Below, in pieces: positions 1-9,731 of a stretch of DNA of 64,000 nt (within the stretch, counting starts at the first letter, position 1; the number at the start of each line of letters is the position of its first letter). The notes below the pieces were generated by a model that was given only the letters and a program-made list of their open reading frames with translations, had not been told where the DNA came from and did no database searches. The stretch spans positions 1-64,000 of the forward strand of contig NZ_CP032544.1 of NCBI RefSeq assembly GCF_003867075.1, in the 5' to 3' direction. The translations under genes and the position numbers were made by a program. This DNA comes from Tenacibaculum mesophilum. Lineage in GTDB: Bacteria > Bacteroidota > Bacteroidia > Flavobacteriales > Flavobacteriaceae.

Positions 1-2082
1 ATTGCTGCTCATATTGATGCTGGTAAAACAACAACAACTGAGCGTATCCTTTTCTATACAGGGGTGTCTCACAAAATTGGAGAGGTTCACGATGGTGCTT
101 CTACAATGGACTGGATGGAGCAAGAAGCTGAAAGAGGTATTACAATTACTTCTGCAGCTACTACTTGTACTTGGCAATTTCCAACCGAAAATGGACAGCC
201 TACAGCTGATGCTAAGGGATACCATTTTAATATTATTGATACTCCAGGTCACGTTGATTTTACCGTAGAGGTAAACCGTTCGTTACGTGTATTAGACGGG
301 TTAGTGTTCTTATTCTCTGCAGTAGACGGAGTTGAGCCACAATCTGAAACTAACTGGCGTTTAGCTGATAACTATAAAGTGCCACGTATCGGTTTCGTTA
401 ACAAAATGGACCGTCAAGGAGCAAACTTCTTAGCTGTATGTCAGCAAGTAAAAGACATGTTAAAGTCTAATGCAGTGCCAATCGTATTAAACATTGGTGA
501 TGAAGCAGATTTTAAAGGAATTGTTGATTTAGTTAAAAACCGTGCTATTGTATGGCATGATGACAACTACGGGTCAACTTTCGATGTTGTAGAAATTCCA
601 GAAGAATTAAAAGAAGAAGCTCGTGAGTTACGTGGTAAGTTAATCGAAGAGGTTGCTGCTTATGACGAAAACTTATTAGAGAAGTACATGGAAGATGAAG
701 ATTCAATTACAGAAGAAGAAGTGCACGCTGCATTAAGAGCTGCTGTAATGGATATGTCTATTATTCCAATGGTATGTGGTTCATCATTCAAAAATAAAGG
801 TGTTCAGTTTTTATTAGATGCTGTATGTCGTTATTTACCTTCTCCAGTAGATAGAGATAATATCGTAGGAACTAATCCTGATACTGGTGAGGAGGAAACA
901 CGTAAGCCAGACGCAAAAGCGCCATTTTCAGCTTTAGCATTTAAAATTGCTACCGATCCTTTCGTAGGACGTTTAGCATTCTTCCGCGCTTATTCTGGTC
1001 GTTTAGATGCAGGTTCTTATGTGTTGAACAACCGTTCAGGTAAAAAAGAACGTATTTCACGTATTTACCAAATGCACTCTAACAAGCAAAATGCTATCGA
1101 CTTTATTGAAGCTGGAGATATTGGAGCTGCTGTAGGATTTAAAGATATTAAAACAGGAGATACCTTATCTGATGAAAAGAATCCAATTGTTTTAGAATCA
1201 ATGGATTTCCCAGATCCAGTAATCGGTATTGCTGTTGAACCAAAAACTAAGGCTGACGTTGATAAGTTAGGTATGGCTTTAGGTAAATTAGCAGAGGAAG
1301 ATCCAACATTTACTGTAAAAACAGATGATGCTTCAGGTCAAACTGTAATTTCAGGAATGGGTGAGTTACACTTAGATATTATTGTTGATCGTTTAAAGCG
1401 TGAGTTTAAGGTTGAAGTAAATCAAGGACAACCACAAGTAGAGTACAAAGAAGCTTTAACAGCTACTGCAGATCACAGAGAGGTTTATAAGAAACAATCT
1501 GGTGGACGTGGTAAGTTTGCTGATATTGTATTTACTATGGAGCCTGCTGATGAAGGTGTTACAGGGTTACAATTTGAGTCTATTATTAAAGGAGGTAACG
1601 TTCCTAAGGAATTTGTACCTTCTGTAGAGAAAGGATTCAAAGAGGCAATGAAGAATGGTCCTTTAGCTGGTTACGAAATGGATTCGATGAAGATTACTTT
1701 AAAGGATGGATCTTTCCACCCTGTAGATTCTGATCAATTATCATTCGAATTAGCTGCTAAGTTAGGTTATAAAGCTGCTGCAAAAGCTGCAAGAGCTGTA
1801 ATCATGGAACCAATGATGAAATTAGAAGTGTTAACTCCAGAGGAGAACATGGGAGATATCGTTGGAGACTTAAACAGAAGAAGAGGACAAGTAAACGATA
1901 TGAGCGATCGTGCTGGATCTAAAGTAGTAAAAGCAATCGTTCCTTTATCAGAAATGTTTGGATATGTTACTTCTTTAAGAACATTATCTTCAGGTAGAGC
2001 AACTTCTACTATGGAATTCTCTCACTATGCAGAAACTCCAAGTAACATTTCAGAAGAAGTAATCGCAAACGCTAAAGGTTAA
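1..2082 (+). CDS. fusA: Elongation factor G (5' end outside the window)
   Basis: Translational GTPase that moves tRNAs and mRNA through the ribosome after peptide bond formation and works with RRF in ribosome recycling. The reading frame is open from base 1. The first visible residues are [14 protein letters not shown], the G1 phosphate-binding loop, so only about a dozen N-terminal residues are missing. Further along are DTPGHVDF (G3) and NKMDRQGA (G4), then the beta-barrel domain and the C-terminal domains, ending at a TAA. rpsJ follows after 5 nt, so fusA and rpsJ are probably cotranscribed. There is no tuf gene between them, the usual Bacteroidota order. Confidence 0.98.
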   Translation: MAAHIDAGKTTTTERILFYTGVSHKIGEVHDGASTMDWMEQEAERGITITSAATTCTWQFPTENGQPTADAKGYHFNIIDTPGHVDFTVEVNRSLRVLDGLVFLFSAVDGVEPQSETNWRLADNYKVPRIGFVNKMDRQGANFLAVCQQVKDMLKSNAVPIVLNIGDEADFKGIVDLVKNRAIVWHDDNYGSTFDVVEIPEELKEEARELRGKLIEEVAAYDENLLEKYMEDEDSITEEEVHAALRAAVMDMSIIPMVCGSSFKNKGVQFLLDAVCRYLPSPVDRDNIVGTNPDTGEEETRKPDAKAPFSALAFKIATDPFVGRLAFFRAYSGRLDAGSYVLNNRSGKKERISRIYQMHSNKQNAIDFIEAGDIGAAVGFKDIKTGDTLSDEKNPIVLESMDFPDPVIGIAVEPKTKADVDKLGMALGKLAEEDPTFTVKTDDASGQTVISGMGELHLDIIVDRLKREFKVEVNQGQPQVEYKEALTATADHREVYKKQSGGRGKFADIVFTMEPADEGVTGLQFESIIKGGNVPKEFVPSVEKGFKEAMKNGPLAGYEMDSMKITLKDGSFHPVDSDQLSFELAAKLGYKAAAKAARAVIMEPMMKLEVLTPEENMGDIVGDLNRRRGQVNDMSDRAGSKVVKAIVPLSEMFGYVTSLRTLSSGRATSTMEFSHYAETPSNISEEVIANAKG

Positions 2083-2087
2083 TTAAG

Positions 2088-2393
2088 ATGAGTCAAAAAA
2101 TTAGAATAAAGTTAAAATCTTACGATTATAATTTAGTAGACAAGTCTGCTGAGAAAATCGTAAAAACAGTAAAGAGTACTGGTGCTGTGGTAAACGGACC
2201 AATTCCTTTACCAACAAATAAAAAGATTTTTACAGTGTTACGTTCACCACACGTAAACAAAAAATCAAGAGAACAATTTCAATTATCTGCTTACAAAAGA
2301 TTATTAGACATTTATAGTTCTTCTTCAAAAACTATTGATGCGCTAATGAAACTTGAGTTACCAAGTGGAGTTGAAGTTGAGATCAAAGTATAA
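2088..2393 (+). CDS. rpsJ: Ribosomal protein uS10 (NusE)
   Basis: Small-subunit head protein that also acts as NusE, the partner of NusB/NusG in antitermination. The 101-residue length is normal, and the conserved stretch [13 protein letters not shown] is present near residue 55. It starts 5 nt after fusA. A strong terminator follows its stop codon, so here rpsJ belongs to the str (fusA) unit and is separated from rplC by 290 bp, although it is classically the first gene of the S10 operon. Confidence 0.98.
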   Translation: MSQKIRIKLKSYDYNLVDKSAEKIVKTVKSTGAVVNGPIPLPTNKKIFTVLRSPHVNKKSREQFQLSAYKRLLDIYSSSSKTIDALMKLELPSGVEVEIKV

Positions 2394-2403
2394 GTAAATC
2401 AAT

Positions 2404-2440
2404 AACTTTCGGTTTAATTTTGTTAAGCCGAAAGTTTTTT
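2404..2440 (+). terminator. Intrinsic terminator after rpsJ
   Basis: A 14-bp stem (one G-U pair) pairs 2404-2417 with 2423-2436 around a 5-nt loop and runs into a T tract (2435-2440). It ends the fusA-rpsJ transcript. The loop bases TTTG are also the likely -33 element of the next promoter. Confidence 0.85.
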
Positions 2441-2449
2441 ATACTTTTG
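2419..2449 (+). promoter_or_regulatory. Promoter of the S10/spc unit (rplC onwards)
   Basis: TTTG at 2419-2422, a 19-nt spacer, then TACTTTTG at 2442-2449 fits the Bacteroidota primary-sigma consensus. Transcription would start near 2455 and give a leader of about 230 nt ahead of rplC. The -33 element lies inside the terminator loop of the preceding unit. Confidence 0.75.
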
Positions 2450-2451
2450 CA

Positions 2452-2683
2452 CACCGAAATTTTAGTTTTCGGAGTGTGGAAATTTCTGAAAAGTATTCAG
2501 AAATGACATGTCCTGAGGGTTTCGCGAAGGAAAAACGGTAAAACAAATTCAAAGAGTGAAGATGTTTTTCGCTCTTTTTTTTTGAGAAATTCGAAGGAAA
2601 ACAAGAAACATTTGTTTCAAAAAATTATTTTATTAATAGACGCGCTGGATAAATTAAAATCTATCGTCTGAAAATTAACAAAT
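2452..2683 (+). ncRNA. Structured mRNA leader of the S10 operon with an internal terminator
   Basis: Several local stems are visible: CCGAAA/TTTCGG at 2453-2472, a 9-bp hairpin ATTTCTGAA/TTCAGAAAT around 2481-2503, a 10-bp hairpin 2551-2560/2568-2577 followed by nine T residues, a GAAACA/TGTTTC hairpin near 2605-2620, and AGACG/CGTCT near 2638-2670. The third is a complete intrinsic terminator about 100 nt before the start codon. This layout suggests attenuation by a ribosomal protein (L4 does this in E. coli). The regulator here is inference. Confidence 0.6.
2551..2583 (+). terminator. Candidate attenuator in the rplC leader
   Basis: AAAGAGTGAA pairs with TTCGCTCTTT (10 bp, one G-U) around a 7-nt loop, immediately followed by a T tract (2575-2583). 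It sits after the mapped promoter motif and before rplC, so it would stop transcription of the operon unless an alternative fold or a bound protein prevents it. Confidence 0.65.
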
Positions 2684-3301
2684 ATGTCTGGGTTAATAGG
2701 AAGAAAAGTAGGAATGACCAGCTTATTCGATGAAAACGGGAAAAATATTCCTTGTACTGTAATCGAAGCAGGTCCTTGCGTTGTTACCCAAGTCAGAACC
2801 GAAGAGGTTGACGGCTATAACGCGTTACAACTTGGTTTCGATGACAAAAAAGCAAAAAGCTCTAACAAGGCTTTAGATGGTCACTTTAAAAAAGCTGGTA
2901 CATCTGCTAAAAGAAAGGTCGTTGAGTTCCAAGGATTCGAAGGTGAGTATAAATTAGGTGACTCAATTACTGTTGAACACTTTGCTGAAGGAGAATTCGT
3001 TGATGTATCAGGAGTTTCTAAAGGTAAAGGTTTTCAAGGTGTTGTTAAACGTCATGGTTTTGGCGGGGTTGGACAAGCAACTCACGGTCAACATAACCGT
3101 TTAAGAGCTCCAGGTTCAATTGGTGCAGCATCATACCCTGCAAGAGTATTCAAAGGAATGCGTATGGCAGGTCGTATGGGTGGAGACAAAGTAAAAGTTC
3201 AAAATTTAAGAGTTTTAAAAGTGGTTGCAGATAAGAATCTTATCGTTGTAAAAGGAGCAATTCCTGGTCACAAAAACTCTTATGTAACTATCGAGAAATA
3301 A
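2684..3301 (+). CDS. rplC: Ribosomal protein uL3
   Basis: Early-assembling 50S protein whose long loop reaches towards the peptidyl transferase centre. The 205-residue length is normal, and the signature [10 protein letters not shown] followed by ATHGQHN appears around residues 120-140. It is the first gene after the S10 leader. Its stop codon overlaps the rplD start by one base (TAATG), pointing to translational coupling. Confidence 0.98.
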   Translation: MSGLIGRKVGMTSLFDENGKNIPCTVIEAGPCVVTQVRTEEVDGYNALQLGFDDKKAKSSNKALDGHFKKAGTSAKRKVVEFQGFEGEYKLGDSITVEHFAEGEFVDVSGVSKGKGFQGVVKRHGFGGVGQATHGQHNRLRAPGSIGAASYPARVFKGMRMAGRMGGDKVKVQNLRVLKVVADKNLIVVKGAIPGHKNSYVTIEK

Positions 3302-3930
3302 TGAAAGTAGCAGTATTAGATATTACAGGAAAAGATACTGGTAGAAAAGTTGAACTTTCTAACGAGGTATTCGGAATTGAGCCAAATGATCATGCAATTT
3401 ATTTAGATGTAAAGCAGTATTTGGCTAATCAAAGACAAGGTACTCATAAATCGAAAGAAAGAGCTGAGATTGCTGGTAGTACAAGAAAGATAAAAAAACA
3501 AAAAGGAACTGGTACAGCTCGTGCGGGTAGTATCAAGTCTGGTGTTTTTAGAGGTGGTGGACGTATGTTTGGTCCAAGACCTAGAAACTATTCTTTTAAG
3601 TTAAATAAAAACTTAAAGCGTTTAGCACGTAAGTCAGCTTTAAGTATTCAAGCAAAAGAAAACAATTTAGTGGTTGTTGAAGATTTCAATTTTGAAGCTC
3701 CAAAAACTAAAGAGTTTATCAATGTATTAAAAGCTTTAGAATTAGACGCTAAAAAGTCTTTATTCGTATTAGGTGAAGAAAGTAAGAATGTTTACTTATC
3801 ATCTCGTAACTTAAAAGGTTCTAAAGTAGTAGATGCTTCAGGTATTAACACGTATAGCGTTTTAAATGCTAATAAAGTGGTTATTTCAGAAAGCTCTCTA
3901 GAAGGAATTGAGTCTAATTTAAGTAAATAG
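3301..3930 (+). CDS. rplD: Ribosomal protein uL4
   Basis: 50S protein lining the exit tunnel. In E. coli it is also the autogenous repressor of the S10 operon, so it is the natural candidate regulator of the leader at 2452-2683; this is unproven here. The 209 residues include the basic tunnel loop ([20 protein letters not shown], about residues 65-85). The start codon overlaps the rplC stop by 1 nt, and rplW follows after 8 nt. Confidence 0.98.
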   Translation: MKVAVLDITGKDTGRKVELSNEVFGIEPNDHAIYLDVKQYLANQRQGTHKSKERAEIAGSTRKIKKQKGTGTARAGSIKSGVFRGGGRMFGPRPRNYSFKLNKNLKRLARKSALSIQAKENNLVVVEDFNFEAPKTKEFINVLKALELDAKKSLFVLGEESKNVYLSSRNLKGSKVVDASGINTYSVLNANKVVISESSLEGIESNLSK

Positions 3931-3938
3931 GGAACAAG

Positions 3939-4229
3939 ATGAGTATTTTAATTAAACCTATTATTACAGAAAAAGCTACAAATGATAGCGAGTTAAACAA
4001 CCGTTATACATTTGTTGTAAATAAAAAAGCTAACAAATTAGAAATCAAAGGAGCTGTAGAAGCTGCTTATGGTGTAGCGATTGAATCTGTAAAAACAATG
4101 AATTATCCAGCACAAAGAAAAACTAAATACACTAAAAAAGGTTTAGTTACTGGATTAACAGGTGGATACAAAAAGGCAATCGTTCAGTTAGCTGAAGGAG
4201 AAACTATTGATTTTTATAACAATCTTTAA
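3939..4229 (+). CDS. rplW: Ribosomal protein uL23
   Basis: 50S protein at the tunnel exit and main docking site for trigger factor and SRP. The 96 residues start [13 protein letters not shown], the family's conserved beginning, and keep the basic extended loop ([10 protein letters not shown]). It lies between rplD (8 nt) and rplB (11 nt) in the standard S10 order. Nothing unusual is seen. Confidence 0.98.
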   Translation: MSILIKPIITEKATNDSELNNRYTFVVNKKANKLEIKGAVEAAYGVAIESVKTMNYPAQRKTKYTKKGLVTGLTGGYKKAIVQLAEGETIDFYNNL

Positions 4230-4240
4230 GAAAAGACAGA

Positions 4241-5065
4241 ATGTCAGTTAGAAAATTAAAACCAATAACACCAGGTCAGCGTTTTAGAGTTGTAAATGGG
4301 TTCGACACCATTACTACTGATAAGCCGGAGAAATCTTTATTAGCTCCGAAAAAACGATCTGGAGGTCGAAACAACCAGGGTAGAATGACTACACGTAACA
4401 TCGGTGGAGGTCATAAACAAAAATACCGTATTATCGATTTTAAAAGAGATAAGCAAGGTATTCCTGCAACAGTAAAAACTATTGAGTACGATCCAAACCG
4501 TACTGCATTTATTGCATTAGTTAGTTATGCTGATGGTGAAAAACGTTATGTGATTGCACAAAACGGATTAAAAGTAGGTCAAACAATCATTTCAGGAAAG
4601 GAAGTAGCTCCAGAAGTAGGTAACGCTATGTATTTAAGTGAAATTCCTTTAGGAACTACAATTTCTTGTATTGAGTTACACCCAGGTCAAGGAGCTGTTA
4701 TGGCTCGTTCTGCTGGAGCTTTTGCTCAGTTAGTTGCAAAAGAAGGTAAATATGCAACTGTTAAATTACCTTCTGGAGAAACAAGATTTATCTTATTAAC
4801 TTGTATGGCTACAATTGGAGTAGTGTCTAACTCAGACCACCAATTATTAGTTTCAGGTAAAGCAGGTAGAAGTAGATGGTTAGGAAGAAGACCAAGAACA
4901 AATGCAGTAAGAATGAACCCAGTTGATCACCCAATGGGAGGTGGTGAAGGACGTTCTTCTGGAGGGCATCCAAGATCTAGAAACGGTATTCCTGCTAAAG
5001 GATTTAAGACTAGATCAAAGACCAAAGCTAGTAATAAGTATATCGTAGAACGTAGAAAGAAATAA
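4241..5065 (+). CDS. rplB: Ribosomal protein uL2
   Basis: One of the most conserved 50S proteins, needed for subunit association and peptidyl transfer. The 274-residue length is normal. The C-terminal signature [18 protein letters not shown] contains the histidine linked to peptidyl-transferase activity in E. coli L2. Arginine/lysine-rich tails at both ends contact rRNA. It sits 11 nt after rplW and 6 nt before rpsS. Confidence 0.99.
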   Translation: MSVRKLKPITPGQRFRVVNGFDTITTDKPEKSLLAPKKRSGGRNNQGRMTTRNIGGGHKQKYRIIDFKRDKQGIPATVKTIEYDPNRTAFIALVSYADGEKRYVIAQNGLKVGQTIISGKEVAPEVGNAMYLSEIPLGTTISCIELHPGQGAVMARSAGAFAQLVAKEGKYATVKLPSGETRFILLTCMATIGVVSNSDHQLLVSGKAGRSRWLGRRPRTNAVRMNPVDHPMGGGEGRSSGGHPRSRNGIPAKGFKTRSKTKASNKYIVERRKK

Positions 5066-5071
5066 TAAACC

Positions 5072-5350
5072 ATGGCAAGATCATTAAAAAAAGGACCTTA
5101 CGTTCACTATAAGTTAGAGAAAAAAGTGTTAGCTAACGTAGAAGCAGGTAGTAAGTCAGTTATCAAAACTTGGTCTAGAGCAAGTATGATTACTCCTGAT
5201 TTCGTAGGACAAACAATTGCAGTTCACAACGGACGTCAGTTTGTACCAGTTTACGTTACTGAAAACATGGTAGGTCATAAATTAGGCGAATTTTCACCAA
5301 CACGCTCATTTAGAGGACATGCTGGTGCAAAAAATAAAGGTAAAAAATAG
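5072..5350 (+). CDS. rpsS: Ribosomal protein uS19
   Basis: Small-subunit head protein that pairs with uS13 and touches the A-site finger. The 92 residues begin [10 protein letters not shown] and end in the characteristic [14 protein letters not shown], both hallmarks of the family. It is 6 nt after rplB and 9 nt before rplV. A minus-strand open frame across its 3' end is a shadow. Confidence 0.98.
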   Translation: MARSLKKGPYVHYKLEKKVLANVEAGSKSVIKTWSRASMITPDFVGQTIAVHNGRQFVPVYVTENMVGHKLGEFSPTRSFRGHAGAKNKGKK

Positions 5351-5359
5351 TAGGAAATT

Positions 5360-5764
5360 ATGGGAAGTCGTAAACATAACATGGCAACACAGTTAAAAGA
5401 AGCTAGAAAGTCTAGAGCTTTCGCTAAATTAACTAATTGTCCTACATCACCAAGGAAAATGCGCTTGGTAGCAGATTTAGTAAGAGGAGTAGAAGTTGAA
5501 AAAGCTTTACAAATCTTAAAGTTCAGTCCAAAAGAAGCATCACGTAACTTAGAAAAGTTATTATTATCAGCTATTGCTAACTGGCAAGCTAAAAATGAAG
5601 ATGCAAGCATTGAAGATGCTGGATTATACGTAAAATCAATTTGTGTTGATAGCGCAGGTATGTTAAAAAGGTTAAGACCAGCTCCGCAAGGTCGTGCACA
5701 TAGAATTCGTAAGCGTTCTAATCACGTAACTTTAGAGTTAGGAACTAAAAATAATAGTAATTAA
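5360..5764 (+). CDS. rplV: Ribosomal protein uL22
   Basis: 50S protein whose beta-hairpin lines the narrow part of the exit tunnel and contributes to macrolide sensitivity. The core [15 protein letters not shown] starts near residue 29, and the hairpin tip sequence [18 protein letters not shown] is intact with no insertion. The 134 residues from MGSRKHNM include an N-terminal extension that is usual in flavobacterial L22. It lies 9 nt after rpsS. Confidence 0.97.
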   Translation: MGSRKHNMATQLKEARKSRAFAKLTNCPTSPRKMRLVADLVRGVEVEKALQILKFSPKEASRNLEKLLLSAIANWQAKNEDASIEDAGLYVKSICVDSAGMLKRLRPAPQGRAHRIRKRSNHVTLELGTKNNSN

Positions 5765-5775
5765 TCAAAGTAGAA

Positions 5776-6492
5776 ATGGGACAAAAGACAAATCCAATAG
5801 GAAATCGTTTAGGAATTATCAGAGGATGGGAATCTAACTGGTATGGTGGAAATGACTACGGAGATAAGATTGCTGAAGATGATAAGATAAGAAAGTATTT
5901 ATATGCTAGATTATCTAAAGCAAGTGTATCAAGAATTATTATTGAGCGTACCTTAAAACTTGTAACCGTTACTATCACTACTGCACGTCCAGGTATCATT
6001 ATTGGTAAAGGAGGTCAAGAGGTAGACAAGTTAAAAGAAGAGCTTAAGAAAATTACTGGTAAAGAAGTTCAAATTAATATTTTCGAAATTAAGCGTCCAG
6101 AATTAGATGCAAAATTAGTTGCTGCTAGTATTGCACGTCAAATTGAAAATAGAATTTCTTACAAGCGAGCTACTAAAATGGCAATCGCTGCTGCAATGAG
6201 AATGAATGCAGAAGGAATTAAAGTTCAATTATCAGGCCGTTTAAACGGAGCTGAAATGGCACGTTCTGAGCATTACAAAGAAGGAAGAATTCCTCTTTCT
6301 ACCTTTAGAGCAGACATCGATTATGCACTTGTTGAATCACATACTACATACGGAAGAATCGGTGTGAAAGTATGGATTATGAAAGGTGAGGTTTATGGAA
6401 AACGTGAATTATCTCCATTAGTTGGACTATCTAAGCAAAAAGGTAGTGGAAACAAAGGAGGTGGTAAACGTCAACCTCGCAGAAGAAAATAA
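5776..6492 (+). CDS. rpsC: Ribosomal protein uS3
   Basis: Small-subunit protein at the mRNA entry channel with helicase-like activity. It begins [13 protein letters not shown] as expected. A type II KH motif ([11 protein letters not shown]) lies around residues 75-85, and the S3 C-terminal domain follows, ending in a Gly/Lys/Arg-rich tail ([11 protein letters not shown]). The 238-residue length is normal. It lies 11 nt after rplV and 19 nt before rplP. Confidence 0.98.
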   Translation: MGQKTNPIGNRLGIIRGWESNWYGGNDYGDKIAEDDKIRKYLYARLSKASVSRIIIERTLKLVTVTITTARPGIIIGKGGQEVDKLKEELKKITGKEVQINIFEIKRPELDAKLVAASIARQIENRISYKRATKMAIAAAMRMNAEGIKVQLSGRLNGAEMARSEHYKEGRIPLSTFRADIDYALVESHTTYGRIGVKVWIMKGEVYGKRELSPLVGLSKQKGSGNKGGGKRQPRRRK

Positions 6493-6511
6493 TTTTTAAA
6501 AGAAATTAACA

Positions 6512-6943
6512 ATGTTACAGCCAAAAAGAGTAAAATACCGTAAGGTACAGAAGGCGAAAGGAAATATGAAAGGTAACTCTGGTAGAGGTACTCAACTTTC
6601 TAACGGAATGTTTGGTATCAAATCATTAGACCAGAACTTACTTACCTCTCGTCAAATTGAGGCAGCTCGTATTGCGGCAACTCGTTATATGAAAAGAGAG
6701 GGGCAACTTTGGATTAAGATTTTCCCAGATAAACCAATAACAAAGAAACCGTTAGAGGTACGTATGGGTAAAGGTAAAGGTGCACCAGATCACTTTGTAG
6801 CAGTTGTAAAACCAGGTAGAATTTTGTTCGAAATTGGTGGAGTACCAATGGAAGTAGCAAAAGAAGCTTTACGTTTAGCAGCGCAAAAACTTCCTGTAAA
6901 AACGAAGTTTGTAATAGCAAGAGATTTTGATTATAACGCTTAA
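6512..6943 (+). CDS. rplP: Ribosomal protein uL16
   Basis: 50S protein that positions A-site tRNA and is a late assembly factor. The signature [20 protein letters not shown] is intact near residue 80-100. The length of 143 residues is slightly above the 136-141 common in other phyla. A C-terminal ARDFDYNA tail is present. Followed by rpmC after 12 nt in normal S10 order. Confidence 0.98.
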   Translation: MLQPKRVKYRKVQKAKGNMKGNSGRGTQLSNGMFGIKSLDQNLLTSRQIEAARIAATRYMKREGQLWIKIFPDKPITKKPLEVRMGKGKGAPDHFVAVVKPGRILFEIGGVPMEVAKEALRLAAQKLPVKTKFVIARDFDYNA

Positions 6944-6955
6944 TTCTATTAGATC

Positions 6956-7147
6956 ATGAAACAATCAGAAATTAAAGAATTATCAACAGCTGACTTACAA
7001 GAAAAGCTAGGGGCGTTGAAGAAAAATTATACTGATCTTAAGATGGCTCACGCCATAACTCCATTGGAAAACCCATTAGAGTTACGTAGCTTAAGAAAAA
7101 CTGTAGCAAGAATTGCTACAGAGTTAACTAAAAGAGAATTACAATAA
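6956..7147 (+). CDS. rpmC: Ribosomal protein uL29
   Basis: Small helical 50S protein beside uL23 at the tunnel exit. The 63 residues have the typical two-helix pattern, starting KQSEIKELSTADL and ending with the conserved LRKTVARIATELTKRE. It lies between rplP and rpsQ (18 nt). Confidence 0.96.
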   Translation: MKQSEIKELSTADLQEKLGALKKNYTDLKMAHAITPLENPLELRSLRKTVARIATELTKRELQ

Positions 7148-7165
7148 TTCTAGTCAGTTTTAAAG

Positions 7166-7423
7166 ATGGAAAAAAGAAATCTTAGAAAAGAGAGAATCGG
7201 TGTAGTATCTAGCAACAAAATGGAGAAATCTATCGTAGTTAGCGAGGTAAAAAGAGTAAAGCACCCAATGTACGGAAAGTTCGTATTGAAGACTAAGAAG
7301 TACGTTGCACATGACGAGAATAACGATTGCAACGAAGGTGATACTGTAAGGATCATGGAAACACGTCCTATGAGTAAATCTAAGCGTTGGAGATTAGTAG
7401 AAATCCTAGAAAGAGCTAAATAA
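7166..7423 (+). CDS. rpsQ: Ribosomal protein uS17
   Basis: Primary 16S rRNA-binding protein with an OB fold. The 85 residues contain [13 protein letters not shown] near the start and HPMYGKFV in the central loop, both conserved. Only one base separates its stop from the rplN ATG, consistent with coupled translation. Confidence 0.97.
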   Translation: MEKRNLRKERIGVVSSNKMEKSIVVSEVKRVKHPMYGKFVLKTKKYVAHDENNDCNEGDTVRIMETRPMSKSKRWRLVEILERAK

Positions 7424-7424
7424 T

Positions 7425-7793
7425 ATGTTACAGACAGAATCAAGATTAAAAGTCGCAGATAACACTGGAGCAAAAGAAGTTTTAGTGATTAGAGTTTTAG
7501 GAGGAACAAAAAAGCGTTACGCTAGCGTTGGAGATAAAATTGTAGTTTCAGTAAAATCTGCAACTCCAAACGGAACTGTAAAGAAAGGTCAAGTATCTCG
7601 TGCAGTTGTTGTTCGTACTAAGAAAGAAGTTAGACGTAAAGACGGATCATATATCAGATTTGATGATAATGCTTGTGTACTTTTAAATCCTTCAGAGGAA
7701 ATGAGAGGTACTCGTGTATTCGGACCTGTGGCTCGTGAATTACGTGAGAAACAATTTATGAAAATAGTATCATTAGCACCTGAGGTGTTATAA
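7425..7793 (+). CDS. rplN: Ribosomal protein uL14
   Basis: 50S protein at the subunit interface forming bridges with 16S rRNA, and the binding site of the silencing factor RsfS. The 122 residues start [17 protein letters not shown] and contain the conserved [10 protein letters not shown] near residue 84. It is the first gene of the classical spc block, but here it runs straight on from rpsQ with no break. Confidence 0.98.
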   Translation: MLQTESRLKVADNTGAKEVLVIRVLGGTKKRYASVGDKIVVSVKSATPNGTVKKGQVSRAVVVRTKKEVRRKDGSYIRFDDNACVLLNPSEEMRGTRVFGPVARELREKQFMKIVSLAPEVL

Positions 7794-7807
7794 AATCAGA
7801 TTTTAAA

Positions 7808-8122
7808 ATGAAAAAATTTAAAATTAAATCAGGAGATACTGTTAAAGTTATAGCAGGGGATCATAAAGGATCTGAAGGAAAAGTTTTACAAATCCTTAAA
7901 GATAAGGATAGAGTAGTAGTAGAAGGTGTAAATATGGTGTCTAAACACACTAAACCTAGTGCTGCTAACCCTCAAGGAGGAATTGTAAAAAAGGAAGCTC
8001 CATTACATATATCGAATGTAGCCTTAATCGAAAACGGTGAAGCTGTTAGAGTAGGGTATGATTTTGATAAGGAAAGTGGAAAAAAGTTCAGAGTTTCAAA
8101 AAAATCAGATAAAGCAATATAA
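7808..8122 (+). CDS. rplX: Ribosomal protein uL24
   Basis: Assembly-initiator 50S protein with an N-terminal KOW motif ([20 protein letters not shown], about residues 6-25). The 104-residue length is normal. It is 14 nt after rplN and 2 nt before rplE. Confidence 0.97.
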   Translation: MKKFKIKSGDTVKVIAGDHKGSEGKVLQILKDKDRVVVEGVNMVSKHTKPSAANPQGGIVKKEAPLHISNVALIENGEAVRVGYDFDKESGKKFRVSKKSDKAI

Positions 8123-8124
8123 CA

Positions 8125-8676
8125 ATGAGTTACGTACCAAGATTAAGAGAAGAGTACAAGAGCAGAGTTATCAAAGCTCTTACTGATGAATTTGGTTATA
8201 GCAATGTAATGCAAGTGCCTAAATTACAAAAGATAGTTGTAAGTAAAGGTGTTGGTGCAGCTATAGCAGATAAGAAATTAATAGAATACGCTATTGATGA
8301 GTTAACTACTATTACTGGTCAAAAAGCAGTACCTACAATTTCTAAGAAAGACGTTGCAAACTTCAAATTACGTAAAGGAATGCCTATTGGAGCAAAAGTT
8401 ACGTTAAGAGGAGATAAAATGTACGAATTTTTAGATAGATTAGTTACAGCTTCTTTACCACGTGTAAGAGACTTTAACGGTATCAAAGCAAATGGTTTTG
8501 ATGGTAGAGGTAATTACAATTTAGGAATTACTGAGCAAATCATCTACCCAGAGATTAATATTGATCAAGTGAAAAAAATTAGTGGTATGGATATTACTTT
8601 TGTAACATCAGCAAGCACTGATAAGGAAGCTAAATCATTATTAGGAGAATTAGGATTACCATTTAAAAAGAATTAA
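8125..8676 (+). CDS. rplE: Ribosomal protein uL5
   Basis: 5S rRNA-binding protein of the central protuberance. The 183 residues begin with [11 protein letters not shown] and include [13 protein letters not shown] and the C-terminal [17 protein letters not shown], all conserved. It is 2 nt after rplX and 4 nt before rpsN. In E. coli the S8 repressor site lies at the start of this gene; here the S8 gene has its own leader further downstream. Confidence 0.98.
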   Translation: MSYVPRLREEYKSRVIKALTDEFGYSNVMQVPKLQKIVVSKGVGAAIADKKLIEYAIDELTTITGQKAVPTISKKDVANFKLRKGMPIGAKVTLRGDKMYEFLDRLVTASLPRVRDFNGIKANGFDGRGNYNLGITEQIIYPEINIDQVKKISGMDITFVTSASTDKEAKSLLGELGLPFKKN

Positions 8677-8680
8677 TAAG

Positions 8681-8950
8681 ATGGCTAAAGAATCAATGAA
8701 AGCGCGTGAGCGCAAAAGAGCTAAAATGGTTGCTAAATATGCAGAAAAGAGAAAAGCCTTAAAAGAAGCTGGAGACTATGAAGCATTACAAAAGTTGCCA
8801 AAAAACGCATCACCAATTAGAATGCACAATCGTTGTAAACTAACTGGACGTCCAAAAGGATATATGCGTCAGTTCGGAATTTCACGTGTTACTTTCCGTG
8901 AAATGGCTAACCAAGGATTAATTCCAGGAGTAAAGAAAGCAAGCTGGTAA
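8681..8950 (+). CDS. rpsN: Ribosomal protein uS14 (zinc-free long form)
   Basis: Small-subunit head protein. The 89-residue form has no paired CxxC motifs, so it is the zinc-independent (C-minus, long) type rather than the short zinc-binding one. The conserved C-terminal part [19 protein letters not shown] is present. It is the last gene before a terminator, so the spc block is split here, 367 bp ahead of rpsH. Confidence 0.97.
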   Translation: MAKESMKARERKRAKMVAKYAEKRKALKEAGDYEALQKLPKNASPIRMHNRCKLTGRPKGYMRQFGISRVTFREMANQGLIPGVKKASW

Positions 8951-8971
8951 GAAGCTCTTCCATACAAAATA

Positions 8972-9006
8972 AAGGTGTATAACTAAACAAAGTTGTACAC
9001 CTTTTT
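8972..9006 (+). terminator. Intrinsic terminator after rpsN
   Basis: A 13-bp stem (AAGGTGTATAACT with its partner AGTTGTACACCTT, one G-U) with a short A-rich loop ends in five T residues (9002-9006). It lies 21 nt after the rpsN stop and would close the rplC-rpsN transcript. Confidence 0.8.
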
Positions 9007-9114
9007 GCTTAACAAAAGGGTGTAATTAATACATACTTTAATTTCATTTTAAAATAAAAATACTCTTACAAAAACGTAATATTTTGATACTAAAAATGAT
9101 AATCATCAAAAAGG

Positions 9115-9144
9115 TTTGATTTTCAAAAAGTTTATGTATATTTG
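9115..9144 (+). promoter_or_regulatory. Promoter for rpsH and the rest of the spc block
   Basis: TTTG (9115-9118), an 18-nt spacer and TATATTTG (9137-9144) match the Bacteroidota promoter closely. It lies between the rpsN terminator and rpsH and predicts a leader of about 165 nt. Confidence 0.75.
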
Positions 9145-9149
9145 CACTC

Positions 9150-9317
9150 TGTTTTTATGGGGTAAATTACGCCTTGTAAGTAAATACCACTTAAATGGTA
9201 TAATGCTTATGAGATTTTACTCAAAAAACAAATAAATAAGTATTAACTGGTTTCAGGTTTAGTATTTGCGTTGATAAGATAATAATGCTAAAAACCAAAA
9301 CCGAAAATTAATTAACT
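9150..9317 (+). ncRNA. Structured leader upstream of rpsH
   Basis: The leader holds a nested hairpin (outer AGTAAA/TTTACT, inner ATACCA/TGGTAT, about 9178-9222). A second stem pairs GGTTTAGTATT with AATGCTAAAAACC (about 9255-9300), with TTGATAAGATA in its loop. No intrinsic terminator is visible inside it, so control, if any, would be at translation. S8, encoded immediately downstream, is the obvious candidate ligand by analogy with E. coli; this is inference. Confidence 0.4.
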
Positions 9318-9716
9318 ATGTATACAGATCCAATCGCGGATTTTCTTACTCGAGTGAGAAATGCTATTGCAGCAAATCACAGAGTAGTTGAAGTTCCTGC
9401 TTCAAAGTTGAAGAAGGAAATGACGAAGATTTTGTTCGATCAAGGTTACATTTTAAGTTATCAGTTCAATGACGATAAGGTTCAAGGAACGATTAAGATA
9501 GCTTTAAAATACGATCGTGACACGAAAGAATCAGTAATCAGAAAGATTCAAAGAATTTCAACACCAGGTTTACGTAGATACGTTGGCGCTAAAGAAATGC
9601 CAAGAGTATTGAACGGATTAGGTATTGCTATTGTTTCTACATCAAAAGGTGTAATGACAAACAAAAAAGCAAGACAAGAGAACGTTGGTGGTGAAGTATT
9701 ATGTTACGTTTACTAA
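9318..9716 (+). CDS. rpsH: Ribosomal protein uS8
   Basis: Primary binder of 16S helix 21 and, in E. coli, translational repressor of the spc operon. The 132 residues begin MYTDPIADFLTRVRNA, and the C-terminal motif GVMTNKKARQENVGGEVLCYVY is conserved. It is unusual in starting a new transcription unit, with its own promoter and long leader, instead of following rpsN directly. Confidence 0.98.
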   Translation: MYTDPIADFLTRVRNAIAANHRVVEVPASKLKKEMTKILFDQGYILSYQFNDDKVQGTIKIALKYDRDTKESVIRKIQRISTPGLRRYVGAKEMPRVLNGLGIAIVSTSKGVMTNKKARQENVGGEVLCYVY

Positions 9717-9731
9717 AAAACATTTTGTAAG

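Noticed and set aside
5275..5610. Minus-strand frame over rpsS/rplV
   Set aside because: Shadow of two certain ribosomal genes.
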